From positions 137,466,207 through 137,530,206 of the forward strand of contig NC_050098.1 of assembly GCF_902167145.1 (NCBI RefSeq): DNA of 64,000 bases, written 5' to 3'. The DNA is from Zea mays (lineage: Eukaryota > Streptophyta > Magnoliopsida > Poales > Poaceae). Each line of letters starts with the position of its first letter. The stretch's first letter is position 1. The notes under the pieces were generated by a model that searched no databases, was not told the origin of the DNA, and saw only the letters and a program-made list of their open reading frames with translations. This document shows positions 1-10,710 of the stretch, piece by piece. Made by a program: the position numbers and the translations under genes.

Positions 1-290
1 TGGATATTGCTAAACGACATGTTCTACTTTTGGACCCACTGCTGTTATTCTGTTTCTGCTATTCTATTTCTGCTATTCCATGGATATAGCTTGTCATTTT
101 TGTTGTTATTCTGTTTCGGCTCCTTGTTTGTTTGAACTGAAGTTGATTCAACTTGTGAACTTGTGATGGCAAACATAACATCCCGCTGAAATTATGCATG
201 TATGTACAGAAATTATTTGGACAACAAGATATCCTGATACAATGCCACTCAAGGATAAATCGATATTGCACTCTCAGATTTTGCAACTAG

Positions 291-439
291 TAAGGGACTA
301 AGGGTGCCGGAGGTAGCAGCTGTTTCGTTCATGTGGAGGGGAATAGAGAGGAAATAGCGGTGATTGTGGGCATGCTCCTGGGGATGGCGCCCCCCCTCTT
401 CGACATCTCTGTCGTCATCGATGACGCCTTCCTTACAAA
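291..439 (+). other. exon-like segment, function unknown
   Basis: A relatively GC-rich island in AT-rich surroundings. It is bounded on the left by an acceptor-like CAACTAG and on the right by a consensus donor GTAAGT at 440. One frame (codons from 294) is open for 48 codons and reads as a plausible globular peptide with a hydrophobic stretch (AVIVGMLLGMAPPLFDI). The other two forward frames contain stops. I do not recognise the protein. It could be a real exon, a captured fragment or chance. Confidence 0.25.
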
Positions 440-914
440 GTAAGTGGTCGTCCACCTGTCCTCGATTATGATTTGTTTATAGGGATTTAGTTACTCCTAA
501 TAGTAGTGTTTGCTGCTACACAGAAGCTAGGCCTATCTATTGATGAGATGTACACAAACATGCTTAAGCTTATATGGAAAAGTCGTGAGGTTTTTCTGCC
601 CTGTAAACAAATCAATTAAAGCCCTTCTCATTTATTTGTTTCACCCACCACTTCGGTTTCATTCTATCCAGTTCTAAGCGTGTGGATTTTTTAAATGTTC
701 TGGTAGTTATCAGGAGGCGTATTCAATTCATACAAAAAATCAATGTTTTTGTGGATTTATTTGTGTTCTCCTTGTTAACTAATCATGCGTATTTTTTTCT
801 CCTTCAATTGAGTTTTTTTATCTCATGAACTGACCAGCGATGCCACTGTTGCTTTGAGCTGAAGTTGAATTGATGGAACTGAACTAATCACTTTTTGTAG
901 TTACTTTTTTATCT

Positions 915-1055
915 TATCGTACCAGTTCCTTATCGTTGGATATTACCTGTCACCACCTTTTTTGCAGGAGATATTACAAGAAAATTAGTTGAGCCTATAA
1001 AGGTTACCGTACCAGTTCCTTACCATTGGAATATTATCTGTCACCACCTTTTTTG
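915..1055. repeat. imperfect 50-bp direct duplication
   Basis: Positions 915-964 and 1005-1055 are near-identical copies of one segment (CGTACCAGTTCCTTA...CTGTCACCACCTTTTTTG), separated by 40 bp. The words GAGCCTATAAAGGTT also occur after both copies. It looks like a local duplication in old sequence. Confidence 0.7.
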
Positions 1056-1401
1056 AGCCTATAAAGGTTTTCTCTAAGAAGGACCTACTTTGCATCTAGA
1101 TAATAAGTGGCCAATCCGGATAACTGCAATGCAAAGAGTGGAGGATTTACTGCTCGGAGGTTCTTGAATGTTTCTTTTTTATATATGTTGGTTGTACTGT
1201 GCACTTTCAAATATTTATACTTCTCAGTTGAAGAAGTGTAATACTTCTTCTGAGGGCCTTCTCTATTTCATCTTTTTACCAGGTGTTGTAGACTATTTAG
1301 ACTTTCCCATGCTAGAAGTTTAGTCATTTAGGAAAAAATATATGGTATTGCTCTGGCCATTCTCATTTCATCTTGTTTGATTATTGCACTTTATGCACAG
1401 A

Positions 1402-1530
1402 TGGTAAGGAACTTTAAGGTGGCTCGTATACTACCAAGGATTATTGAATTTGCAAAGAATGGTAGAAGTGTTGTTCTTGGCACCAAGTATGAGAAACATC
1501 GATATGGTATTGCAACAAATAGTACTTGAT
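1402..1530 (+). other. exon-like open segment, function unknown
   Basis: An ATG directly follows a good acceptor (TTTATGCACAG at 1391-1401) and opens a 42-codon frame ending in TGA at 1528-1530. The peptide is basic and helix-like (VARILPRIIEFAKNGRSVVL) and looks coding rather than random. No donor site is evident before the stop, so it would be a terminal exon or a truncated piece. I do not recognise the source gene. Confidence 0.25.
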
Positions 1531-3157
1531 GGGAGCCTACAAAATGTTTTCCCCGATTGAATTCCTTTCAGAATTTCACCATTAACAACATGAAAATTCT
1601 GGGTCCGAACTATGTTTGTCGTGAAGTTGCAGCCCTGTCGTTAGGCCCATGCCAGGACTTACTTTCGTGAACTGATTTTTAGGTTATCAAAAAATGGGGT
1701 GCTCCAAATAAGAGACCATATCATGTTTATTTATGTTAAACTTATTAGTGATCAGATTTCTCATAACTTGGATGTATATAGAAGACACAATAGAATGATT
1801 ATTAGTGAGTATCAAATTCAGATGGTTATTTTCCACAATACTATTTGTTCTGGTAAGTTTTTATTGCTTCTTTATAGAATTGGTTGTTCTTTTCACAAGT
1901 TTTGTGTTATATTTGTGCACCTAACAATGCTCCTTTGTTTCTTCCTAAATTCTTGCGCTGTTAGTGCAAGTTCCAAATCCACTGTTTTGGCAGCCATTTA
2001 TATGTGACATCATATAGATATATGGATATGGATGGTTGCACTCCCCTTTCCCTCTTCCCCTATCTCAATACATTGATACTATTAGTCTGTATCAAACGTG
2101 CACAAGGAACAGCCTTTCAAGTATGCTAAATTAGTTAAACTGAATTAGGCTCTTAGTTTTTGCATTTTCTTTTTAAGCTTTTAATTTTTCTTTGTCTCAA
2201 GGAGTGAATATCCTACAATTGTTTGCATATGACATATCGTGTACCTTTGAACTGTCCTCCGCCTTATTGTATGTTTGTTTCTCTGTCTAAAATGTTCAAA
2301 TTTTGTATTTAGCTTGCGAGATAAGGCCTAAGTAGCGCAGTTACTTTGTTACATTATGGAAGAAGTTCCTGAGAATTCAGAGAAGAAACGATCTTTAGAG
2401 TATGCTATGGAAGATATTTGTTGTTCAATGCCATGCCATATATTACATTTTGCTGATTACCCTTGTCAAACTTCACTTGTCTACCTCTTGCAGGTTTTCT
2501 TTTATCACTTGCGAGACTTTTACTTGTGAAATTGACATTATTATGAGAACCTTGGTAGAGGATGTTGAGGTAAATATATTCACTTGTTAGCACATTTCTT
2601 TGGAACATTTTACTTCACAAGTTTATGAACTTCATTTTGTGTAACCTTCGCTTTCTTTCTGTTACAATTAATGGATTTGCCTTTTCATTTATAAAACCTG
2701 ACCATCCGCATAGCATATTGTTAGTTGGTTACTTCAATAAGTACCATCACCTCGTCTCCTCTTATTCCTGATCATGGATAAATTTGGATTCATGACTTCT
2801 AAAATATTATTTTATTTCTAACCATCACATGGGGCCTCACAATTCCCTTCCCTTGTTGCATTATGATGAACTATGGAGCTCAGCCAGGCCATTTATCTTT
2901 TTAGGTGGTTATATGTTTGATGCTTTGGAAGACTGGTCCTCTAATGAATTATGTTCAGGTATTGCTGATCTGTTCTGTAAAATGTAGATTGTTGCTACTA
3001 TGTATTTTTTCAATGTGTTGCTATGTAGCCTCAAGCTCGACCTGTTCTACCTGCTTTTAATGAATACTCATATTCTCTTTTACCAACCAAAGATTGATGA
3101 TTGAATGTTTGCCCATGTAAGTCTTGGTGTGCTTACCTGCTTATCCATTGTTGTGTA

Positions 3158-3226
3158 CTCCCTCTATCTCTTTTTTATCTTCCATTTTCACTTCTGAGAA
3201 GTCAAACGTATTCAGCTGTGACAAAA
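3158..3226 (+). mobile_element. possible Stowaway MITE left end, truncated
   Basis: TA at 3156-3157 is followed by CTCCCTCTATCTCTTTTTTA, matching the CTCCCTC-type terminus and TA target preference of Stowaway (Tc1/mariner) MITEs in grasses. No matching right end was found. The sequence runs directly into the Helitron-type 5' terminus at 3227, so the Helitron may have inserted into the MITE. Confidence 0.35.
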
Positions 3227-3323
3227 TCTCTACTACTATGAAGAACCTAAAGGGGTAGGCTGCCTTCCTGGTTCTGCCGTTCTACCTCCCCCTCCCATCA
3301 ATCTGCATCATTCGTACCATCCA

Positions 3324-5070
3324 ATGGCCCGTGTGCGTCCCCTGCCTCGACAACCTAGCTTAACCCTAGCTCGCTCCCTTCGTAGCCACCTCTTCCTGCT
3401 TTGCTCCTCTCGCGCAGCAACCGCCCCCTCCACTCTCGAGACCGCGGCCCGACGCCGCGCCGCTCCTGAGACCGCGCCCCATTGCCGCGGAACGTCCTCA
3501 CCGACGCGCCGACGCGCCCCCGAGCCTGCTTCCCGACACCACCCTCACACAACCTACCCCCTGTCACCCTCTGGACGAGACGACATAGGTCTGGAGAAGG
3601 GTCCAGAAACCGGTGCGAGTCCACCTGCGAGTCCACCGCGAATCCACACGATCGATGTCGTCCTCCCGCTTGTTTCGTCGTCGACCTTTCTCCAGTGGTT
3701 GAGTGCGACGGGGTTAGTGGCTAGGTCGTGCGATGCGAAATCGAGTCCAGAGCAGCATAGCAAGGCTGGTCCAAGCGGGTTGCCGGTGCTGTGACCTGCG
3801 TGCGTGGTCATATGCCTGGGCATTGTGCTGCTAGCTGCGGCGGGTGGGTGGCTGGTGGCATCGCATGGCGGACCCGACGCCTATAACCTCCAGGGCTTGC
3901 TTCCTCTCCATGGCGTGGATCTAGATGGTCCTCACGATAGAGGAGGAAGAGGTGCCACAGCAGTTCCCGAAGACATCGTCGACGTCCCTCACCACCTCGA
4001 TTGGCGATGGCGACGACAGCCCCCCGCCACTGCCCACGCTAACGGCGGCGTGGACCTCACTGTCTTTGAGCAGTTCGAGCAGATGGTGTGTTGGCTTCTG
4101 CATGCCTCGTGTCTTCGGATACGTTGCTGAGCTCAGCATTGGTTGGTGATGGTTTTGGTTTGCCATTTTAAAGAATCATGTAATTATTAGCTTCCCTGGT
4201 TTTGGTTTGTAGGAGAGGAAGGCAGAGATACACAATGGGGCTATAGAGGATGGTCCACCGTAGATGGAGGCGGAGATATTTGCTTCCTTGGTTTTGGTTC
4301 ACAATAGGTGCCTCGTTGTTTCCTCAGAATTTTTGCTTCTGCTGCCTTTGCTCTGCCAAATCCGAGGTACTTGATCAATCCCGGTGCTCTGGTGTCATTG
4401 TTTTTAGGTCCAGGGAAGCTGTGATGACGAACATGTATAACGACTTTGTGTAAAATTCAGTTTTTTCATACGATGGTTATTGCATATATATTACTAAAAT
4501 TGCAGATTCAGTTTGTTCGCTGACTCAGGACAGCCCAACGATGTTGTCCTCGGCGCCGCCACCTCCATCTGGATGCCCGTCCCGGCGACCATGTCTTCGC
4601 CTTTGGCCACGACAAGAATGCGTGCTTCCAGGTACACGTTGCCGCTCGTCCGGACCATGGAGTCTGGACGGTCACCACCCGCGGCCACATCACGCTCGTC
4701 ATTTAATGCTCACGCCTTGAATGGTTGCTTTGCCATTGCTGTGGCCGCAGTGGGACGTCCTGTCACATGACAATCAGGTTCAAGAGGTGTCACGCATTCC
4801 CAATGGCTCCAACCCCGGAAACTGCAGCCCCTGCTAAGGGTGAGAAACCCATCAATCATTTCTTGCTCCTCCGTCATCCATTAAATGCGCATTGTGATGT
4901 TGAGTTAATCCCTCTAGACGTGTCTATCATTGACGATCTTGACAATGGCGATGATGAATTGATGGTGGCGTGCAACATCACAGGGCCTAAACGTGAACCA
5001 GAATAGCATGCTGATCCTTCAGGAGAGCAGACAAACTTCTACTGCACAAGGCTTCTGAAGTTCACATCAA
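3324..5070 (+). pseudogene. captured GC-rich gene fragments, unrecognised
   Basis: GC content rises sharply from about 3300, with several short overlapping open frames on the plus strand and none long enough to be a complete gene. Segments resembling exons include 3324-3790 (Arg/Pro/Ser-rich, like a 5' UTR or transit-peptide region), 3925-4149 (acidic then Ser/Thr-rich), 4510-4700, and 4800-5006, whose frame ends with an acidic run (IDDLDNGDDELMVACNITGP). An AATAAA follows at 5070-5075. The pieces lie just inside the Helitron 5' terminus in the same orientation, the usual arrangement of captured host exons. The source gene was not identified, and frames in the opposite strand are probably shadows. 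Confidence 0.4.
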
Positions 5071-5653
5071 TAAAGTTCTAAAAATGGTCATTTCATAGGA
5101 GCAATTGCAGAAGGTACTTGATGCTAGAATTAGTATTAAAGTATGGTCACAACATGTAGCAACATGAAAATTCTGCATTACACGTACTGCACCTATTGGT
5201 TTCCAAGCTAACTTTTTTCCAATTTATGACTTCTCATAGTGCAGGTCCATCTCCGCATATGGCATTGGTTTTCTACTGTTATCTGGGCACTGCATTGCTA
5301 TTGCTTTAGTGGACAAATTTAAGCTAAAGTAAGTGTTTTTCTTGCTGATGTTACTAGAGTGATATGTAGCTCCTTTTGCTTCACTCTTTCTCCATGAACT
5401 GTAAATTTCATATAAACAAAGTTGAATTTGGCTATAAAATTGGTTATCGTTAGCTTGTAGTTATTTCAAGAGTGTTGTGTGACAGCACTGGGAGTTTAAA
5501 AGCTCAAATTTTATACTGGTTGCTTTGCTCCTAGCTTTTCAAGAGTGTTATTTTTTAAGCAACTGTAGAGATATTATATGAGAACAGTCTGTAGTTCTTG
5601 AAATTTACTTGTCATGTTTTTGTTTCATATGACAAACATATATACATGCATCC

Positions 5654-5855
5654 ATGTGTGCGTGTACTACAAGTAAGCAAAATTTAGTTTACTTAGGTGC
5701 AAAATCATTTGGTTTTCAACTGAACAAGTGGCCTTATAGTGTTTTGAAGGTTGAGGTACCGGCAGAACATAATAATAACCATAATCTCGAAGGAAGTTTA
5801 CCATGCAGGAGTGATCATGATGTACAACAACACAATGAGGAGTCAGACTACATGG
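5654..5855 (+). other. exon-like fragment with consensus donor
   Basis: An open plus-strand frame ends at an excellent donor (ATGG|GTAAGT, boundary 5855/5856). The right-hand part (from about 5750) reads as a polar, Asn/His/Glu-rich peptide typical of a disordered region. Together with the exon pair at 7024-7202 it suggests a fragmented captured gene in Helitron orientation. Identity unknown. Confidence 0.35.
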
Positions 5856-6211
5856 GTAAGTAGCATTATGCAATTTCCACATTATTGTGAGGAGAATGGT
5901 GCGTTTTTCGGTGGTTTTCATTATTTGCTTGTCTTATATTACAAGCAGCATGGATGTTCTTTCATCCCATCGTATTGTAGCACTGCAGAATTATTGATGA
6001 TCAACATGCGGGTTCAGTAGTTTAATTCTGAATAACACACATTTATGCAGCAAAAAAGCTATTGTAGTTTTGCTTTGTTTCTTTTTTGCAAGGATAGCTA
6101 AATTACTTGAACATGTGTATAGCTCACATCACATGTCTTGTTTTTCTTGTATGGTAGAAACATGGAGTTCTATTCTCCATGTTTTCCTTTTTCCCACATA
6201 TATTCATTAAA

Positions 6212-6232
6212 TCTATACTAATATAAATCGAG
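6212..6232 (+). other. second Helitron-type 5' terminus
   Basis: TCTATACTAATATAAATCG, preceded by A at 6211, matches the TC(T/A)-rich 5' end typical of grass Helitrons and is followed by the usual pyrimidine-rich tract. No matching plus-strand 3' end is seen before 9352, so it may share that end or be a relic. Confidence 0.4.
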
Positions 6233-6495
6233 ACTTTCTCCACTCCATTCGTGGTTTCCCCTCTCCACTCCCTGCTTAAACGGTAAAAATAAATTAAAAT
6301 TGTGCACAAGTGAAGATTTGAACCACGATCGTTGGCTCCAAATAGATTCACACCCACCTAGCCAGCAGAACATACATATTTTTTATGTTTTATAATATAT
6401 ACTCAAACATAATATAAGATTTTAAAAATAGGGGGAAAAGAAGTTGTAGTAATGCATGGGCACTTAACTTGTGGATGCAGACCTGTTCACACAGA

Positions 6496-6567
6496 GTGTT
6501 TTTGCCATTCTATCATGTAGTGTTTTGGCCATTTTGACATGAGGTGTTTTGGCCATTCGGTCACAGG
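6496..6567. repeat. three tandem 24-bp units
   Basis: Units at 6496-6519, 6520-6543 and 6544-6567 share GTGTTTTGGCCATT with a variable tail. Because the unit is a multiple of three it makes an apparent repeated peptide in an antisense frame (MAKT...). I regard that as a by-product. Confidence 0.8.
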
Positions 6568-6769
6568 CAACAACTATACTGTGTTTTGGCTTCTCCGAGA
6601 TAAGTATTCCCTGTACATATTCTCTTCCATAGACCAATACTTTATCAACCTCCATTAGCTTGGCCTCTACACCAGTTGCCAAGAGTAAGCTAGATGAATC
6701 TTGTGACAAATTGTTTTGCCGAGGATACTTGAAACATCGTGGTCTGTTACACACTTAGACACTTCAAGG

Positions 6770-6827
6770 TTACAAGGCATTTTACTTCCTGGTTGATATT
6801 ACAAGGCATTTTACTTCTTCGTTGATA
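6770..6827. repeat. two tandem 29-bp units
   Basis: 6770-6798 and 6799-6827 are near-identical (TTACAAGGCATTTTACTTC then a variable GTTGATA tail). Confidence 0.75.
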
Positions 6828-6913
6828 AAACATACCATGCCCATCCTTGAGTCCACTCTCGCATGTACCAATGTAACATGCCCTTGATGCATATTTACAA
6901 AAAAAAATCATAC

Positions 6914-6941
6914 AAGTAGATGCCCGTGCGTTGCTATGGTT
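6914..6941 (-). other. degenerate Helitron 3' terminus, reversed
   Basis: On the minus strand this reads CCATAGCAACGCACGGGCAT, matching the hairpin-plus-tail of the intact terminus at 9325-9352, but the final CTAG is decayed (ACTTGT in place of ACCTAGT). Its orientation is opposite to the other termini, so it belongs to a different and probably older insertion. Confidence 0.5.
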
Positions 6942-7023
6942 TTTATATATCATACAAGAGAAAATATAGCCTATGGGTCTCCAGCTTCACACAATTTTGT
7001 AGGACTTTGCACTTCATGTACAG

Positions 7024-7202
7024 GAAGATCCTACCAATTCTGACAGTGATGCTAAGAACTCAGGTTATATTTTTTTAACTCCATTCTTGTGTTAGTATGG
7101 CCTCATTTTGTTGATTAGTCTACGTATCATTTCAATTCCTTACCAGGAAGAACCGAGTTTCCAGCAGATGAAGATGCTCATAGTGTTGGTGATTGTGTAA
7201 AG
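7024..7202 (+). pseudogene. captured two-exon gene fragment
   Basis: Exon 1 (7024-7063) follows an acceptor TACAG and ends at a GT donor. Exon 2 (7147-7202) follows CCAG and ends AAAG|GTACCC. Joining them keeps one frame through a split glycine codon (phase 1), giving a 32-residue acidic Ser/Asp-rich peptide beginning EDPTNSDSDAKNS and ending HSVGDCVK. The 83-bp intervening sequence is T-rich like a plant intron. In-phase splicing with consensus borders argues for descent from a real gene. The neighbouring exons and the parent gene are not identified. Confidence 0.45.
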
Positions 7203-7698
7203 GTACCCATACAATTGCAGTTTCATATTTTTTGATGCTCTATATATCATGAATAATTGATGAGTGTTTCTCACTAATTGTATTGTTTGGGATGCCTCTT
7301 CAACATGCTCTATGAGAGCTGCCATCACCCTATGCTCCTGGTTCTTGCTGGACAACATTATTGAAAGCATTTCACAAGTATTATAAGTTTATAATTAATT
7401 TAAATCATTTATACTTGATTATTTATATGTTTTGTGATGTGATGCGAGTATTATATGCCTTAAATCTCCTTATGGATGGTGTGTTGTGGCTGCTGATTGT
7501 ATAGGTATTATCTTGTTTTGTACTGTAAAGAGGTAAACAGCCATACAAGTGATGATTTGGTTGTTTGCGGTCAGCCTAAAAAAACTTTAGTAATCAATTA
7601 CTTTGTGCTTGTTAAGGTTAAACATTTGGTAGGGTGCATGTATGTTTGTCTAAAAATTCTTAATATATATTTTGTTATGGTTTGTAAACATACTGCAG

Positions 7699-7780
7699 TA
7701 GAAATAAGCAGTCAAAGTTCATGTCAAAACGGTGCTCTTGTGACTGCAGGGAGTAGTTCATACAAAATACCACACCTGTA
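7699..7780 (+). other. exon-like fragment after consensus acceptor
   Basis: A plus-strand frame follows ACTGCAG at 7692-7698 and runs to a stop at 7779-7781, giving a Ser/Gln-rich peptide (EISSQSSCQNGALVTAG). A second acceptor-like CTGCAG lies inside at about 7749. It is probably another piece of the captured gene, but phase continuity with the upstream exon pair is not shown. Confidence 0.25.
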
Positions 7781-8612
7781 ATTCATAAAAATTAATGATA
7801 AAGGGAGCACTATGTGTGTTTTTTGGGTATAAACATAGAGATCATAAGGCAGATCTCTTCAGAGTCCAACTTGGGTGTGGCTGATGGAAGCATCAAATTT
7901 GTTTGGTACACACCGGATGTCGTTTGGAACCCAACACATGTGTGGTCGTCCAGCTTCACACATATTTGTAGGACTTGGGTATCCGGTTGCTAGCCAAATA
8001 TAACTAGCAGAATTTGCACATAAGAATTTCTCTTTGTTGGTGGATCATGTTGGGTTCATCTAAGGCTTATGAAATTTGTTTGAGTAAAACTTTAGTAGTG
8101 GTGTTGCATCTTAATAATTCAGATGATTATTATGTATGTATCCAAGAGCCCAGGAGTATTCATGCATTCATTTTCTTTCAATGTTTACTGTGTGGTTTAC
8201 TGTTCGTACCTTGTTTGACTTGCTTAGGCCTAGAGACTAAGGATGCTAGGATAAATGATGTGTTCAGCTATATCCGAGACATTTCCTGAGCCCAACCGGA
8301 GGTAGCTGCAGATGTTGTCTTTTCATTTTTTTTGGGATAAAACTACCCGTATGTGTCATGTGTATAATGTACACATCAAGATTCCTCCAATTTTATAGTT
8401 TGATTGGTTATTGAAAGTATGATTATGTAATTAGATTTCACATTTGGTTCAATATTAATATGCTATCCTGGTTTAGGTCCTTGACTTGTTTTCGACCTTC
8501 TTGTGAAGCTGCCAAGCATCACTATATCATAATTTGTTCACAACAGATGATTCTTTTTTCAGGAATCCATAACAGATGATTCTGACCACAATGTTTGTTT
8601 GTCAAGGCCAGA

Positions 8613-9352
8613 GCTATATTACTATGAAGAACCTAAGGGGTAGGCTACCTCTCCATTTTGTCTCCCGCGCAGACGTCCCACGCCCAGCCAAAAACTAAAA
8701 AAGCAGGATGCGAGGGAATTCGATCCCGCACCCCTTAGGCAAAAGTGAGCAGCAGCTAACGCTACACCATAAGTGTGTTTGTGTCTCCCGAATTGAAGTG
8801 ATAGCTTTGAGCTCTCAACCTCCCGCCGCACCCCCCAAGTTCTCAATATTGTATTTTCACAACTGCTCAGATCCAGAATTTAGTTCCCCTTGTTGCTACC
8901 CCTCAAAGAATGGTTCTTCCTATGCTTCATGAGCTTAGTTTATATTTCTTTCTACTGTGTATATGTGTTGTGGGATTACATAGGCATTCGTTTACATGGT
9001 TTTTTTTAATCTACACAATAAAAGATTAGTCTGCCTCTTGTTTTTCAGTCATATGACTAATGAGATTAAATTGTACTCCTTTTTTGACAGCTATAATTAC
9101 ATAGGATGGGTATGCCTTGATAGAAACATTTTTTTACCTTCAATACAGATCTTATTGCTCACATTACTGATCATTAACAACATGAGATGATTATGGCTAA
9201 AAATTTATGTCATCAAGTGAACCCCAGATACCATTGAGTTCCTAAGTTCCAGCAATGTATTTTATCAATATATTTTATTATAGTGCTTCTACATCTCAAC
9301 GTATCTTATCTTTACATGTTGACTCCGTAGCAACGCACGGGCATCCACCTAG
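8613..9352 (+). mobile_element. possible short nested Helitron
   Basis: TATTACTATGAAGAACCTAA at 8617 onward repeats about 30 bp of the 5' terminus at 3227, including the following GGGGTAGGCT. The first bases are GC rather than TC, so the end may be mutated. With the 3' end at 9352 it would make a 740-bp non-autonomous Helitron. The alternative is that this is a second, dead 5' end inside the larger element. Confidence 0.35.
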
Positions 9353-9999
9353 TATTACAATATGGTTGGTCAATCTCTACCCATCAAGGTCCCCGAATTT
9401 ATTCATTTTAGCCTTTTTTTACGAAGAAATTTCACATTTAGACCCCTGTAGGAACAATTCCCAAATTTGGACACTTTCTTCGGCGCCATGAGCCGTGGCA
9501 TCAAGGTAACATGTCTCGGCGCCACAGATCTTGGCGCTGAGATGCTAGCCCCGGTGGCGTAGACGGATCGAGTTGACAGCTCACGTGGCAGACCTCGGCG
9601 CCGTAGATCTTGGCGTCGAGGTCTGTTATATAGACTAGCGTGTGTTTTCCTATTCCCCACGCTCGGATCGGGTCATAGACTATAGGAGGGTAGACTGGGG
9701 TCGCTGACTCGCTGGTGCTGGTGCCAGTGCTGTAGTGGTCGTGGACGTGGCTCGCGCTGGGACCTGTCGTGCCAAGCTGCTCTCCCTCCTGCGCTGCACA
9801 TATGCAAGCAAAGAAAGGTTGTGGCGCGACGCGTCTAGTAGAGGAAAGGCTACATGATCGACTTGTGACTCACAATTGACTAGACAATGTCAGCCGCTGG
9901 AACGAAAGCAAGCGATGGTGTGCCTAGTATGCAAGCGATGAAGTGTCAGCCGCGGGAACAAAAGGAATTGACTAGACCTGTGACTCATTGGATATTTAA

Positions 10000-10187
10000 T
10001 GTGTTTGGTTTGAGGTTAAAGTGGGATGAGGTGGGATGACACCGTCTCCTTAATTTTTTGGGATCACGTAGCCACCAAAAATTACTCTGGTGTTTACATC
10101 ACCCAAAACCCCTACGTGACTCTCATCCAAACATTATAGAAAATGTGGCCGCTTCATTCCTCCATGTACATTCAACCAAACACACCC
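10000..10187. mobile_element. Tourist-like MITE nested in the MULE
   Basis: TAA target duplications (9997-9999 and 10188-10190) flank 188 bp with inverted ends TGTGTTTGGTTTGAGG and CAACCAAACACACCC. TAA/TTA targets and a GTGTTTGG terminus fit PIF/Harbinger Tourist-type MITEs. It inserted after the MULE. Confidence 0.7.
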
Positions 10188-10363
10188 TAAATGTTATAAG
10201 TGCCCTTCTTGCCGACGTGGTGCTTGGGAGCCCACACATGCATGATCGTGCCCGGCTACGACTCGATCTCGATGGGACGAAGCCCTGCCATTTTCATCAA
10301 CCGTGACAACACCGGCTTCTACGCGTATGTAGCTTTGTATCGTTGTTCTCTCTTCTCGGTCGC

Positions 10364-10525
10364 AGTGTCACACATCCTAGCTCGGCGTCAAGATGTGTGG
10401 CGCCGAGCTAGGTGTCACGACTCACGTCGGTTGCCACCTCGACCAGTGTCACACATCCTAGCTCGGTGTCAAGATGTGTGGCGCCGAGCTAGGTGTCACG
10501 ACTCACGTCGGTTGCCACCTCGACC
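10364..10525. repeat. 81-bp tandem duplication with internal hairpin
   Basis: 10364-10444 and 10445-10525 differ at a single base (CGGCGTC versus CGGTGTC). Each unit contains a 12-bp inverted repeat, CCTAGCTCGGCG pairing with CGCCGAGCTAGG across a 13-bp loop, perfect in the first copy. It lies just inside the right inverted repeat of the MULE. Confidence 0.85.
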
Positions 10526-10710
10526 CGTCCATGCCAGCGGAGCAGACACCTTGGCGCCGAGCTGTGTTACATCGACGGCATGGCTCATGGCGCAGAGAAA
10601 AGGGTCCAAATATAGAATTAGTTCCTCCAGGGGTCTAAATGAGAAATTTCTTTGTAAAAATGGCTAAAATGTAAAAATTTTGGTCAAGGTCCATTTCCAT
10701 AGAAGGCAGT

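Larger units (their letters stand above)
1..3157. other. AT-rich intergenic or decayed region, no recognised gene
   Basis: No long open reading frame and no recognisable protein domain on either strand. The stretch is T-rich with scattered splice-like signals. Two short exon-like segments (291-439 and 1402-1530) and one duplicated 50-bp segment are listed separately. It may be a degraded gene copy, introns of a larger gene, or old Helitron-derived sequence; nothing here decides between these. Confidence 0.5.
3227..9352 (+). mobile_element. Helitron (possibly composite) with captured gene fragments
   Basis: The 5' candidate is TCTCTACTACTATGAAGAAC at 3227, preceded by A. The 3' end is CTAG at 9349-9352, followed by T, eight bases after the hairpin-type segment CCGTAGCAACGCACGG (9325-9340). 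This is the usual maize Helitron 3' terminus, and insertion between A and T with no target duplication fits the family. No Rep/helicase gene is present, so it would be non-autonomous. The interior carries GC-rich and exon-like gene pieces. Other 5'-like ends at 6212 and 8613 and a reversed 3'-like end near 6914 mean the interval may hold nested or tandem Helitrons; the 3' end is firm, the full extent is not. Confidence 0.5.
9367..10710. mobile_element. MULE (Mutator-like) non-autonomous element
   Basis: The element is flanked by exact 9-bp direct repeats CAATATGGT (9358-9366 and 10711-10719), the target duplication length of Mutator-like elements. The two ends are long diverged inverted repeats, about 160 bp, matching through CATTTTAGCC, AAATTTC...CATTTAGACCCCTG, GGCGCCATGAGCC and a terminal CTCGGCGCC. 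The outermost 30 bp match less well. No MURA transposase frame is present. Internal sequence of about 1 kb includes a nested MITE and a tandem duplication; whether it holds a captured gene is unclear. The apparent 155-codon frame over the duplication is not treated as a gene. Confidence 0.75.

Noticed and set aside
3324..3823. Overlapping frames on both strands in the GC-rich segment
   Set aside because: GC-driven open frames on both strands with Arg/Pro/Ser-rich products; kept only as captured-fragment DNA, not as genes.
10200..10667. 155-codon plus-strand frame in the MULE
   Set aside because: It owes its length to the 81-bp duplication (a multiple of three) and runs into the inverted repeat; no domain.
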